Below, piece by piece: positions 11,401 to 22,942 of a DNA stretch of 64,000 nt. Source of the stretch: Mytilinidion resinicola. Its lineage: Eukaryota; Ascomycota; Dothideomycetes; Mytilinidiales; Mytilinidiaceae. Both the position numbers and the translations under genes were made by a program. Location: positions 1,884,785 through 1,948,784 of the forward strand of contig NW_022985438.1 of NCBI RefSeq assembly GCF_010093595.1, written 5' to 3'. The notes below the pieces were generated by a model that was not told where the DNA came from, searched no databases, and saw only the letters and a list, made by a program, of their open reading frames with translations. The first letter of the stretch is position 1; each line of letters starts with the position of its first letter.

Positions 11401-13637
11401 CCCTGAAGATCATGGGACAGCCGACCAAGACGCTCGACGGCAAGCCAATCCAGACACCTCGGCCCCGGAACTTCTCCAAATCATCCACCAACAATTTCTT
11501 GCTCAAGACAGAAGCTCAAATTGTCGACCTCATGGCGGCTAACTCAGATCACGGTGGCCCTAACAAATTGGCCGACGAGCAATCCGAATTGACCCTCCGC
11601 TGGCTAACACAGTACGGTGTCGAGAATTTCTGCAAGGGTGAAGAGAGAATTCACCGATTCTGTCTTGAAATTGACAAATGTGTCGACAAGCTTGTTGGCG
11701 ACGGCATTCTTGATGGCCCAGTCTTGTGGTCTTCGGAACTCTACCGCCGTGATAAAGAGATTCTTGACAGCGGTCGACAGAAGGGCGATCTTTTCTTAAC
11801 TGGCGTGGGAACACTATCAATTGCCGGTGACGAAGAGTATGAAACGCAGCATAACCGACCAGGTTCACGAAGCCTGGACTTCGCCCAACGCCCCAGTCAA
11901 AGCAGTCTACGTTCAATCTCGGACCGCAATATATCTCAGCAAAGTTTTGAGTCTGGCAAGTTTGGCTCGGGAAGGAACATGGACCTAATGGATTCCCAAG
12001 ATTACTTCGGAGGCTCTAGTCCTGTGCTCACCATCGATTCTACAACGACGTTCTGGTCTCCCTTCCAAACGCAAGCTCAGTCACCTACTAGTGCCACCAG
12101 CATTCGACCTCGGACCGCGTCGTCTTCGAAAGGAACCGTGATGCTCAAGCAATCAGCCACTGTGAATGAGGACAAGCGTCGATTCTTGTTAGATCTCAAG
12201 CAAACATTGACAGGCTTGCTTCTCAGTGATCTTGGAACTATGGTGTTTGGTCACGGCAGCGAGACGGACGCGTGGTTCTCTGGTGATCTTGGGGAGGAGT
12301 GTATTCAACGAAAAGAAGAGGAAGATCGTCGTCGGAAGAGAGCATTAGCGAGAAAGAAAAGTATGAAGAGCATGAAGAGTTCTGCTCGTGCCGAGCATCG
12401 TTCCGGTCCCTTAGAGACATTGGGCCGTAATGAGCGGAGTCAGCCGGCAGCCCCGGTCGCAACGCTTCAACACGCTGCACCCGACACGCATCACTCAGCT
12501 GGAGAATACTCCACATCATCCAGTGATGCCACAGCTCGGTCCTCGGGTATGGCAGCGGCCAAGAAAACTGGGTTACTCGAATTCCCCTACAACATGGCTT
12601 TCAGGCGTCTTTTGAACAAATTCGCCACGCATCCCAATCCTTACTCGAAACTGCACGCCCTCTACGAGCTAGAGCTCCTCATCATCGCGTCGTTGACGTC
12701 ACGTTCGGGCCGATCTTACAATAGCCGTCGCGAGACGCTTCCAACAGTTCCTCAGTCGCCAACTCTGGGAGCAATGCCGGAGCTCAGCTCTCGTGAACCC
12801 GCCGCACATGTCTCACGTGCTCAGAACCTTGAAGAAGCCATCGCCAATTGCGAAGAGCGTCGGTCGCACAGCATGACTGTTCAACACGGCAACGGTACTG
12901 CCTCTCCAGTTCCGTTCCGCAGTGGCAGTGGCGCTGGTACTCGCTCCCCTGTTGGCCCACCCAGCACCGACATGATTGTGGAAGTTCTGCAAGGCTTGTT
13001 CCGTGACGCTGAGATTCGCCCAAAGACGCTCTTCCGGGATCTCCAGTATATCGCCTCATTCGTCCCAGCCCAGATGCTCGACAAGACCGCCCGCGGCAAA
13101 GCCTTCTGGGACGCCGGTCTTGCTGCTCTGGGCCTGAAGCAAGACGTCTGCCGTGTCATGGTTGAAATCGCCGACGAAATTGTTGCTCTCAACACCCAAA
13201 ACCGCTCCACCAGCATCTCCGCGCAAAGTCAAGGCAGCGCGGGTCTTAGCACGCCGTCCTCGACGAAAACAACCTCATCATCTCCCGCTACTCCAATCCC
13301 TGCCGATGACCCTCTTTCCCGCTACACGATGGAAGATGCGGCACGCATGCTCATAATCACAGCCAAGGAGGGAGATGCTGTCGCAGAGCGTGAACTCGCC
13401 ATCTTCTACCTCACGCACCCAGACCTCCTTCAGCGAACCGTCTTGCCCCTGACGAAGCCGCGTGATGTATTCAAGAGCGAGCTACTTAACAGAGATCGCA
13501 AGAGGGAAGACATGGCGCGTAGCGATCCGATGACGATGTGTGTTGCACAGCACTGGATGGAGATGAGCAAGAAGGGCGGCGATGTACTTGCCACTAAGTA
13601 CTTGCGTGCACGCGACGAGATGGAGAGAATTCCGTAA
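8485..13637 (+). CDS. Large conserved fungal protein, possible RasGAP-like segment (about 1,682 aa)
   Basis: I do not recognise this gene with certainty. Proposed exons are 8485-9783, 9839-9948 and 9998-13637. The ATG has the context AACCATGG. The segment around residues 425-530 (RWFFSTYLLNAIIHPE, then EHARQKILKEIAIRAQKQ) resembles the C-terminal helices of RasGAP domains, which suggests a regulator of a Ras-family GTPase. This is followed by a Ser-rich linker, an acidic Asp/Glu run near 10640-10690, two conserved helical blocks, a Lys/Arg-rich patch (RRKRALARKKSMKS) and a C-terminal alpha-helical region (DAARMLIITAKEGDAVAERELA) resembling Sel1-type repeats. No signal peptide or membrane segment. 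The first intron appears to use a GC donor. Confidence 0.7.
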
Positions 13638-15408
13638 ACATGCGTACGTGAGGAAAAAAAGAAAGAAACATACATGTTGGTGTTGATATTGGCCGGGATG
13701 GAGTTCCCGATAATTAGGACCGAACGAGTCTGGGTGAAAGGGCGATACTTTTCCATACCTTCCCCTCCCTCCTCATCTATCCTTTGTTTTGTTTTTAGTC
13801 ATTGCTGTTTTTTGACATCAAGTTGCGCGGCATAGCGATTGGGATCGGGTTTGCACAAAGCGAGCGTCAAGCGTGCGGGTTCTAGCATTATTCCCCCCTG
13901 ATGATTGATTTGATACATTTGAGCTTGTTTATGGTTGTCGGGCTTTTCATACGCGGAACGGGAACGCAAACGTAATCTATTACCTCCCTCGTGCTTCGTT
14001 TCATATATGGGTGTGGGGGTCGAGTCTTGGACGTATATTATTCTTTGTCTTCTTCTTGTGCGAATAGATTTCGAGCTTGGATATGAATGGGATGGGGTCA
14101 TGGCTCAGGAGATCAAGAAGACGGTGCATTCACGAGTTCCCTTTGGAGTAGTATAGCTGGGAAATGTGGTGGGAATAGATGGAGCTGTGGTGGAGTGAAA
14201 GGGGACCAATTATATACATCTATCGTATACCATGTTAAAACTTTGTGTCTTTCTGCGTGTGGTATTGGCGTCTCCAATGGGCTTGCTGCTATCGCATTTG
14301 GACCTTCCGCGAGCTCTATCAACTTAGTGCGTCAGAGCACGCTAGCTGATCACCCATCACGTGATCTACGATCATCCATCAACTTGACTCCGACCTCAAC
14401 TCCAACTGTTTCAGAAACTACCACTAGTTATGACATATTTTCTTCGCCCAACGATCGAAAATGGGCAAATTCGATGCCGTCAAAAGATCCTTATGACGCT
14501 TGGCTCGATGTTCTACCGTCAAAAATTTCCACGTCAACCAAAGCCGAGATGCCGAAAACTATACGCCATAGAGGAGGTCAATAGCGCCCAGATTCTCTAG
14601 AGAAGCGATGAGGTAGAAACAACCAAAATGAGCTAACTAATATGCAAACGGACATGGCTACCGAAGCCGCCATTTATATAAACAAGCCTAGTAGAGGCAG
14701 CACGAGAGCTTTTTCCTTCTGCGAGATGCCCCAACCTCGGGTCATCCTCATCCACGCAATAGCAATTTCAAAGTTCATTTGATTAATAGCACTATCCAGG
14801 GCTTCCAAGTAACAATGTCCTCGTGCAACGTTTGCTATTCAAGGACAGGAAAGATACCCTGCTGGCTTTTGGACCGGGAAATAGATTATACTCAACCATA
14901 GCACCGTGCAGGGTTCTCCACATTTCTTATATATGCGGGCATTATTCCAGATCCCCCATTTTCCTCATTCAGTAGACCTTGTACTCACACAGCTGAATGG
15001 ACATTACATAACCGATGGCTTATAAGCGTGCTAGATGGTATTGGTGAGAATAGTCACATCAGCTTTTTCCCTTGACGAGGCTAGAAATCATTCTTGGCAA
15101 CTCTCCAACAGGATCAGAAATCCTCCGGGGAACTCTACATAACAAACTAGAAACCTTGAGTGAGGAGCTTCATTTACAAAAAATAAGAAGAATAAGGTTT
15201 TGATGTGATGTTGTACATATATATTGCGAACGGCTATGAACACTGGTCAATTTCCTCCTTACCAAGAACGAGCTGCAGATACCTGATATGGTGCTCATTG
15301 GTATTAATTATTTCATTTCACAGTAAAAGTATAAAAAGAGCATCAACCTGTACTTCGATCTTCTCAAACAAAATCATCAATCAATTCCACTTTCAATCAT
15401 CTGTTACA
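13638..15408. other. Intergenic, 1.8 kb
   Basis: No gene supported. It contains a perfect ATCACGTGAT palindrome at 14356-14365. The right half is AT-richer than the flanking genes. Confidence 0.5.
15330..15338 (+). promoter_or_regulatory. TATA box of the carboxylesterase gene
   Basis: The sequence TATAAAAAG lies 79 bp upstream of the ATG at 15409, a usual distance for a fungal TATA element. Confidence 0.5.
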
Positions 15409-17446
15409 ATGGCTCCAACAACTTGGCTACCTCTTCTCCTATACATCCTCACTACCTTCTTCATCCCTCTACAAACGGTCGAAGCGCTAGTCAAGCGAGC
15501 TATGCCAAAGCTGACTCTCCCCTACGCTACTTACGAGGCCGCAAACTACAATCCCCTCTCAGATGTTCGTTCTACTTCCTCTATATGTACCTTTCCCGGT
15601 CCTGATGACGCCAAAGCTAATGGAGATTTTCAGGTCTACACATTCAAAAACGTCCGCTTCGCGGCTCCGCCCCTAGGTGACCTCCGCTGGGCAATACCTG
15701 AACAACCACTTGTTGAACCTGGGGTCCAGAACGGATCGGTTGGATTTGCATGCACGCAAAGCTTGCCTGCAGGACTGAATGTGGGTTCGGGGAGCCGCAG
15801 TCCGAAGGTAAGTCAAAGTTTAGATTGGCTTGGGATAGGCTGATTGATTGAGCTAGATTATTTCTTCCTTGATGTATACGTGCCAGGCAAGGCAATTCGG
15901 GGGGAAGTAGCGAAGTTACCGGTGATCGTGTGGATATATGGATGTGGGTACATTACCCGTCCCTTTTCCCTACTTTCAAAATCTATATTACTGACTCTCT
16001 TTTTAAACAGTTACTCGGCCGGGTCAAAGGATGGCGGGATCTCTCTAGGGCTGTACGACGGAACCGGCCCAATCGTGAGTTCTGGTGGCAATATCATCGT
16101 AGTGACGTTTAATTACAGGGTAAGATGGACTACTCTTAAAAGTTCAGTGTGTCAGCTTACTTGACATTCGAAGGTCGGCGTGTACGGGTGCCTCGCCGGC
16201 AGGACTGTCGAGGCTGAAGCTGTAGCTAACGCCGGTCTCCACGACCAGTACGCCGCCTTCGAATGGGCGAACAAATACATTTCCATCCTCGGCGGTGACT
16301 CTAATACCGTCTCTGCTTGGGGCGAGTCCGCAGGCGCCGGTTCAATCTACCGGCTCCTAACGAGAGAAAGCGGAACGGTAGATCCCCTTTTCTGGCGTGC
16401 GGTTATCTAGAGTCCAGGGTTTCCGGATAAGATTGACCGCAACTGCTCTATCGAGCGGGACTACCAGAAGTTCGAAAAAGCAGCGGGATGCGAAGGTCAG
16501 GGATTGGCGTGCTTGCGCAACACAGACGCCTCCATTATCAACCAGGCCAACGATCTAGTTACTAGTAATCCAATTGCCCCTGTGGTTTTCAGTCCGGCGC
16601 CAGATGGGATTTATTTCCGTCAGCATCCTGCAGTAGAGTTCGCCTTAGGTATAACTACTGCATATTCTCTTGTTGTTGTTGTTGTTGTTTATCTCAGCTG
16701 CTAATATATGCGCCAAAGGCAATAACTGGGCGGAGATGGATTCTGTTATCCCCTCGCACTGCCTTGATGAAGGAGCGTTATTCGTCAACCACTCTATCCT
16801 AACGGACAAGGATCTTAACGACTACCTTGAATATACCTGGCCGGCTTACGCAGTCAAAGACTACGATGTAGTAAATAAAATCGAGGCCGAGTACCCTTCC
16901 GCGGCTTTCAAAACCGAAGCGGATAGATACAAGGCCATTATTGCACAATCCAGCTTCCTCTACAATACCAATTTTCTTAGTGTTGCGTACTCTGGCAAAA
17001 CCTACAACGCGCAATTTTCCGCACTCAACGGAACTCATGGCTCAGACGTTCTGCCGACCTGGTACGATCCTTTCGCCTTTACCAATGTCTCCGGGATCGA
17101 GCTCCCGCTTTGGAGTACGTCGCTATTCAAAGGCTTGCCGATCCCAGGTGTTGCTCGCGGATATCAGTCATACCTCGTCAGCCATGCCCGCTTTGGCAAC
17201 CCCAACTCCAACCAGTCTCTCAACATTCCGCCAACGATAGAGTGGCCGGTGGTGGGGGGACATCCTGACGGGTCTTCCCCAAACTATCTTTGGGATGTGC
17301 TTAATGTCACCGACACTGGCTTTGAGCTTATCGAGGATAGGACGCAAAATCGCTCTATTTGCCTTTTCTGGGGCGGGATTATTTTCGCGACCACGGTCTT
17401 TGGTGGGTATGACTTCCCTAGGCTCGCGGGTGGGTGGCGCGTCTAG
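15409..17446 (+). pseudogene. Secreted type-B carboxylesterase/lipase, disrupted
   Basis: Remains of a secreted alpha/beta-hydrolase of the carboxylesterase type B family. Exons read 15409-15564, 15634-15807, 15857-15947, 16011-16119, 16174-16648 and 16719-17446. A hydrophobic signal peptide covers residues 1 to about 24. Family motifs are intact: VRFAAPPLGDLRW, the elbow GESAG with the nucleophile serine, SHCLDEG, and HGSDVLPTWY with the likely catalytic histidine. Two lesions break it. The frame of exon 2 does not match exon 3, where the conserved SED-CLFL-type motif (here SEDYFFLDVYVP) begins, so one base is lost or two gained at about 15780-15800. In exon 5, codon 16408-16410 is TAG where the family has a glutamine before SPG. 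The splice sites, TATA box and most of the frame are preserved, so inactivation looks recent; a sequencing error cannot be excluded for the frameshift. Confidence 0.8.
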
Positions 17447-17773
17447 CTAGACAAAATGCGAGGAAAACAGCATACAGTGCTAGATTGTAGACGCTTGTTT
17501 GCGACTAGCTTGACGGCTTTTGATGGTAGCAGGTCGGGTCAATTAACTTTTCCAGTGGCCTTACAATCCTGTATAGTCCGGTGGTTCTATGAATGGTCAG
17601 CGAGTTTGTGTGACATGCGAAATCACCAGAATTAGTAGCTACTTATTGCTATACTAGTACATACTCTCTCATATGGTCACACTACCCAGACTTCCCATCC
17701 GCCGCCAGTTCGTGCATCCGCCTTCGGCCCCTTCTCTCGGCCGTTCTGGCTGGACATAGGAGTTCGGGCGAAC
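17447..17773. other. Intergenic between esterase pseudogene and HET-like remnant
   Basis: No gene seen. It is too short to hold the missing N-terminal HET domain of the following remnant. Confidence 0.4.
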
Positions 17774-18310
17774 ATGTTATATGCCTCGGAAACGGTTGAA
17801 GTCGTCATCTCTCTTTCTGCATACCGCGCACGATGGAAGGCCCCGGTCCATGATAGATTAAGGTTGGCGCTCAATATGACTGCGGAGTGTTGGATAGACT
17901 GCGTCAGAAGTGCCATTGTAGACATGCAATTGAAAGGCGAATACGAGAAGGAATTCCAAACAAAAAATAAAGGAGATCTATCCTTTAGAAAGAGGTCGCT
18001 CTTGGCTAAGAGGATTTGGGCCGGCATTGTCGAACATTACACAAGCCGAGTATTATCATTTGACAGCGACGGGCATCCCGCGCTTGCCAGTTTCGCATTC
18101 AGGTTCTCGGGAGTAGTTAGCGGACGATACGTAGCTGGTCTCTGGGAGAAACATCTACCAGGCTGCCCAACTTGGAAGGCAGGCAAGACGAAAAACCAAA
18201 GAGGGAAAAGGACACAAAAAGAAATCCCACCACAACCCCAACAGCATCCCGCCTCGAACCCAAGAGCAAAAGGAAAGGGTTCCGAAGAACATTCAGTTTA
18301 CACTGGGTAA
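17774..18310 (+). pseudogene. Probable C-terminal remnant of a HET-domain protein
   Basis: A frame of 178 codons opening with ATG. The middle part (IWAGIVEHYTSRVLSFDSD, then GHPALASFAF and YVAGLWEKHLPGC) has the pattern seen after the HET domain in fungal heterokaryon-incompatibility proteins: W..IV..Y..R.L....D..PALA..A, then Y.AGLW. The upstream HET domain itself is not found in the 330 bp to the preceding gene, and the C-terminus is a Lys/Gln/Pro-rich run without conservation. I read it as a truncated copy of a family that turns over quickly; the ATG may not be used. It could also be a short expressed protein. Confidence 0.4.
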
Positions 18311-18599
18311 TATGTTTAGATATAATAATATATACTTGATAGAAAAGCTGAACGAGTGAAAAGCGATATTGAGATAGAGGGGAGGCTATTGGAGAGGCTG
18401 GCTGGTTGGACATGACACATTGGGGGGCGCGTTCCGTGGTTCACCGTGAGGCTACATGTGTCCCCTCTTCTCTTCGTCAGCTCACGGAACTCCGGGGATT
18501 TCTCTTACGGTATTTTTGGGAGCTGTGATTGGCACACATAGCATGGTGATTATAGAAGGTCTGGTTTGATGGATTTGGGATAGAGCGATTCTGGATATT

Positions 18600-20093
18600 T
18601 TATGATACGGATCTGCCTCCATCTGTATCTACAATGGGATCCTCAGGTAACCTGAACATATGAGCTTTTCGACTCATATCAACGTTGGGCGATATTGGAA
18701 CGAATTGCGGGGACTGGTGTTGAGAAGATATAGGAGGGTTGGCCTCCACTCCTCCATCCAGTGATGTCCCTTCATCAGTCCTCATAGGTACCTCGTCGTC
18801 CCTAGGTCGCTCAGGTATGGGTTGGCCGGAAGATCTTAGCCTCCGGCCGTGAGTATTGGTCTCTTCGACCTTCTCTCGGACTATGGATAGGGCCTCTTCG
18901 TTTCCTTCGTATGGTTTTGAGATTTCGTCCTGCCGCACTAGTGCTTCGATCGACGGCGCTGGTTCTGGCTGCTGAGTCGGCGTACTGTCTGTCTGAGCCT
19001 CGCTGGGCTTCTCTCCCGTCTTTTCTACTTTGGCCTCTTTTCGAGTCCTGTTTCGTCTCGCGTTCGCTATCAACTCCTCAAACTGGTCTTTGTTGCTGGC
19101 AGCCCAGCCTTGTCCATCAAAGTCTTTCCTCATTACCGCAGAGGGCACCGTTGAGGCGCCAGCTCCTTGGCTACGCTCCCAGGTATCTAATTCTCTCAAA
19201 AGCTCCCTCTTTGTTTTGGGCCGCGTCGAGTCGCAATTCGAATTCCACAAGTTGACCCATTCCGTATGGCGTCGGATAAGCAGAGCGCGAGAACCATGAG
19301 CCGCAATTCCTAGATCCTGCAACTTCTTCTTTAGAGCGTTGTCTTTCAGCAGCGAGTAATTGAATTGGGGTAATCGAGCAGCGGAAGGCGGTGGTTCCTT
19401 TGGTTTCGAAGGCTGAACCCTAATGAAACAAATTAGCCGCGAAATCCACATGCAGGCAGTACATGAGACATACCTCGAACGACCCGCCCCATTGTTGTTT
19501 ACAGGCTTCCCATCGCATTGATCCAAATGCGCGTAGACCAGCCCCACTTTCATCCGCGACTTGCAGATCGGGCACAGCGTCGTCCCCTCTTCTGGGTCAT
19601 AGTCTTCATCGCCACTGTCATCCACTTCAATCGGCTCTTCTTGAGATATCCCATCCACTGCACTCCTACTCCTTCGCGTCCGGCGCGGGCGACGCGTCTC
19701 TCCAATATCGTCTTCCTCAATATCTGTTTGGTCTAGCTTCCGCTTGCGTTTTGCCCTCTCAGTCTCCTCATCCTCCGTTCCCGCTTTCGCCTGCGCGAGC
19801 TTCAGCGCTGCAGGCCTCGCAGCCTTGAATGTGTCGACCAGCTCTTGCACCACCCAATTCCTCCTCAGTTTATCCGCCTGGTCGCTAGCGCGGCAGGTCG
19901 GGCATTTGCCGTCAGAGTTGAAACAGCGTCGGATGCAGAGGGAGCAGAAGGTGTGCGAGCACGTCGTGATCATGGGCGTGTCATAGAACTCCTTGCATAC
20001 TTGGCAGCGTAGCGCGGCTTCGAGCGGCTCGAAGGAGGAGAGGGAGGTGTTGAGCCAGTCGGTGGGGTCCTCGACGGTGTGGAGCTTGCTCAT
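18600..20093 (-). CDS. RAD18: E3 ubiquitin ligase Rad18, post-replication repair
   Basis: With the E2 Rad6, Rad18 monoubiquitinates PCNA at stalled replication forks and so starts DNA damage tolerance. Exons are 20093-19474 and 19419-18600, 479 aa (yeast 487). Domains in order: RING finger near residues 29-68 (CQVC..CSHTFCSLC..CPTC), a UBZ4-type zinc finger (LCPICKSRMKVGLVYAHLDQC) near 170-195, and a SAP-type DNA-binding region (LLKDNALKKKLQDLGI) near 250-280, followed by a disordered Pro/Glu-rich tail. The start at MSKLHTVEDPTDW is chosen because the usual Rad18 N-terminus begins here. The intron is 54 nt, in frame and without a stop, so retention would add 18 residues between the UBZ and SAP regions. 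Confidence 0.93.
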   Translation of the reverse strand: MSKLHTVEDPTDWLNTSLSSFEPLEAALRCQVCKEFYDTPMITTCSHTFCSLCIRRCFNSDGKCPTCRASDQADKLRRNWVVQELVDTFKAARPAALKLAQAKAGTEDEETERAKRKRKLDQTDIEEDDIGETRRPRRTRRSRSAVDGISQEEPIEVDDSGDEDYDPEEGTTLCPICKSRMKVGLVYAHLDQCDGKPVNNNGAGRSRYVSCTACMWISRLICFIRVQPSKPKEPPPSAARLPQFNYSLLKDNALKKKLQDLGIAAHGSRALLIRRHTEWVNLWNSNCDSTRPKTKRELLRELDTWERSQGAGASTVPSAVMRKDFDGQGWAASNKDQFEELIANARRNRTRKEAKVEKTGEKPSEAQTDSTPTQQPEPAPSIEALVRQDEISKPYEGNEEALSIVREKVEETNTHGRRLRSSGQPIPERPRDDEVPMRTDEGTSLDGGVEANPPISSQHQSPQFVPISPNVDMSRKAHMFRLPEDPIVDTDGGRSVS

Positions 20094-20428
20094 GGTGTGT
20101 GTGTGTGGGTTGCCACGTTGGTGAAGCGGGATTGAAGTTAACTTGAAGTGTGAGACGCGAAAACGTCCGGCCCGTGAGCACGTGATTCGGAATGAATTCA
20201 CGAGTGTAGCCAATCACGAATTCACATTTTAGTTCATGATTTCTTAATGGACTATTGACTTCATTTTGTCCCATGTTGAGAGACCATGTTGGTATTCTCC
20301 AATGCTTCGCGATCGTTCAATCTCTCTCGCATCTAGACGCCGTGACGTAGATGCTTTACTCAAGAGCTTCCATCGACCTCTGACCCAAAGGGTCCCCTAC
20401 GCATCAAATATACAAGACTCAGAGAGCT
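20094..20428. other. RAD18 promoter / ULA1 3' flank
   Basis: No gene seen. A CACGTG core lies at 20180-20185, about 87 bp upstream of the RAD18 ATG. Confidence 0.5.
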
Positions 20429-22383
20429 TTAGAATCGTAGAACAGAGGTCTTGCTCCTGACGCCGTCGAATATGCACGTGTTGTCCACCGGGACGTATTG
20501 CTTGGTGATCACCTTGATGACCTCTTGAGACACCAAGCCACCTGTAAGAGCGGCGATGTTGTGTAGTTCAGCACCACCGGCACGAACGCTATGAAAATAT
20601 GAGTTTTGCAATCTTGAACACAAAGGAGTCTGAAAACTTACATCTCTTGCACAAACTCTGCGGCCTTTGACTTTGCCTCAGAGTAGTCTGGATCTTCGAC
20701 AACCGTTCCAGCTTCCTTGATCAAGTCATCGATGATCTTGAAAGCAATACCAGTAACCTTCTCCGCATCTGCCTCTGCGTCTGTCTCACCAGGGATCTTC
20801 GCTGCTCCACCAAGCGCATCTGCGGCATGCGTGGATGTGAAGATGTCAAAGGCGAGGAAAGCGATGTAGATCAAGATAAGAGACTCCGGATTGGTGAGTC
20901 CTTGAACTGCACATTAAATTAGTAGAATTCTAGAATGAAACCGTCCATATCATACCTGCGGCCTTGGCCCTATCCTCCCACTTGACGCCTTTCCCTGGCT
21001 GCACAACATGGAATGGCCTTCCTCGCACCAGCTTGATGTGCGCAGCATTCTTGCAGAATAGTTCCACTTCTTTCTCTTCAGCGGTCTTTGTCTTACCAAG
21101 CTTCTTCTCGAGCCCTCGTACCCTCTGAAGGACCTCCGAAAGATCTGCTCGGGCCTTCGACTTGTACACATTCTGCAGCTGGACATAATCCGCAGATTGT
21201 GCCTTCATATCCGGAACTGATCCAGGCAGCGGAAGTGCACCACGGGCAACATAGAAACTCCAGATAGCGTTGGCTATTATCCAGAAGTCCGGGGAATCGG
21301 CCGTAAGGAGCTTGCACTCAGACGCATCAAAGACTTCCTTCACAGAGCTCTTAAGCTCAGCTGGATTGAGAGACTTCAAGACAGCCGCCACAGCCTCGTC
21401 GTAGTTCTCCTCCCCACCTTCTGCATTGTCTGTCCTCGCCCCCTGTGACACCGTCTGCCTGAAAGCAGTCTTCTCCTTGTAATTCTGTGGTACTTGTCCA
21501 TCGTGCGTCTTCTTCCATTCTTCTAGATAGTATAGTAGCAGACACAGATACGGCACGTGTCCATGGTCATGGTGGTTCATCTCCATTAGTCCACTTGTCT
21601 TTTCTGCTGTGTATTGCGAGAGCTCTGGCCATGGCGCCAGAAGGCGGAGGTCGGTGGTGGTCTCTGGATCCGGGTGTGTATCGACGATGGGAAATGCAGG
21701 GGGTAAGTGGATAGAGAAATGGGAATAGAATCCCGTGCAGTGTATGTAGAATGTTGGTATGGCGGAGGTCTCGGCGTTTGCAGAAAGCTTAGAGAGGAGC
21801 TCGGGGGCGATGGGCGCGGTAACGAGGATCAAGGTATATGGTTTCAAAGCGTCCGCTTTCAAGAGGAAAGACTCGATGCGCTAGTAAATAGTCAGCAAAC
21901 ATTCCTCTTGAGGAAATGGTGAAGGCCAGGGCATACCTCTGTGATGTAGCTGCCTTGCACGTCTGGATTGAGCTCTTTTAGGAGGTTGCAGGTATGCTCT
22001 GCCCTGAATCCCCCCAACTGCTCTTCTTCGAGAAAGAAGTTGACGCCTAGATCTTCCTCGGAGACTATTGTGGAGTCTAATATGGTGAAATTACCAATGC
22101 CTATGATTTGTCAGAACCCGTTCCCTATTCTTAGTTGTACAGACGAGACGAACCTGGCAAGACGAGATTCTTCAAGGTTTCCACTCCCACGACACCCGGA
22201 CCGGAGTTTATGAGGAGTATATGAGACTCCTCTAGCGCCGCCTGCCCGCTGGCAGCCCATAGTCGTAGCTGGCGATCATACCTAGAATAGTTAGGAAGTG
22301 CTTGGAATCGTGGAGAGTTGACAGCCTTACTTCTTCTCCTTCGAGGTCGGCCCTTGAAGGATCGGGGGTGTTGTGCCTGTCAT
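20429..22383 (-). CDS. ULA1: NEDD8-activating enzyme E1 regulatory subunit (ULA1/APP-BP1)
   Basis: It forms the heterodimeric E1 with Uba3 that activates NEDD8/Rub1 for cullin modification. Exons are 22383-22331, 22281-22154, 22100-21937, 21880-20956, 20906-20642 and 20588-20429, 564 aa. The adenylation-fold start [14 protein letters not shown] and [16 protein letters not shown] are typical of this subunit; it lacks the catalytic cysteine, which belongs to Uba3. The central helical domain includes [15 protein letters not shown], and the C-terminus has [16 protein letters not shown] and the final KTSVLRF. All phases close. It is tandem with RAD18 and divergent from the isomerase gene with 559 bp between the start codons. 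Confidence 0.93.
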
Positions 22384-22942
22384 GGCTGAATATGGGTTTG
22401 ATCACCACCAAAGAGTCGGGTCAAGCTTCCAGCCTCAAACTTGAGTGTGGTGGGAAGACTTTTGGATGGCGTAGTCGGGAACGGTGAGGAGGTGGAGATT
22501 CGAGCCCTTGCCGTTTAGAAGCTATGGGTGCTACGCGTAGTGCTCATCCACCCGCGTCCAGGATTCACCAGATATCAGCTACAGCGTCGACGAGGCGGCA
22601 GTGAAGGTAGGTAACGTGATGGATTCCAGGCACCGCCCGAGCTGCTGTCACCGCCCGGCAGTACTCCGAGGCGCCAGCAGGGGACAGGAGGGGCTCGAGG
22701 GCGGCATCGTGATTGGACCGCCAGACTTGCTCTCCGTAAGCTGTGCTCAGCCTTACGAAGCACCAGAGCCAGACTCAACCACTTGCGCCGGCGGGGTCCT
22801 GCTCGAGCCTGACGTGCCCAGAGACCGTGTCCCCCGTTACACTCTGCATCCCTTATATTAGTTGTCTCAATCGCCCCCGATAGCAGCGTAGCACCCTCTC
22901 TTCTAGACCTCAAGTCTCCTCACGCCACGTCTTGTGACGTTC
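22384..22942. other. Divergent promoter ULA1 / ribose-5-phosphate isomerase
   Basis: No gene seen. An ACGCGT hexamer lies in CTACGCGTAG near 22533. The sequence is GC-rich in the middle. Confidence 0.45.
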
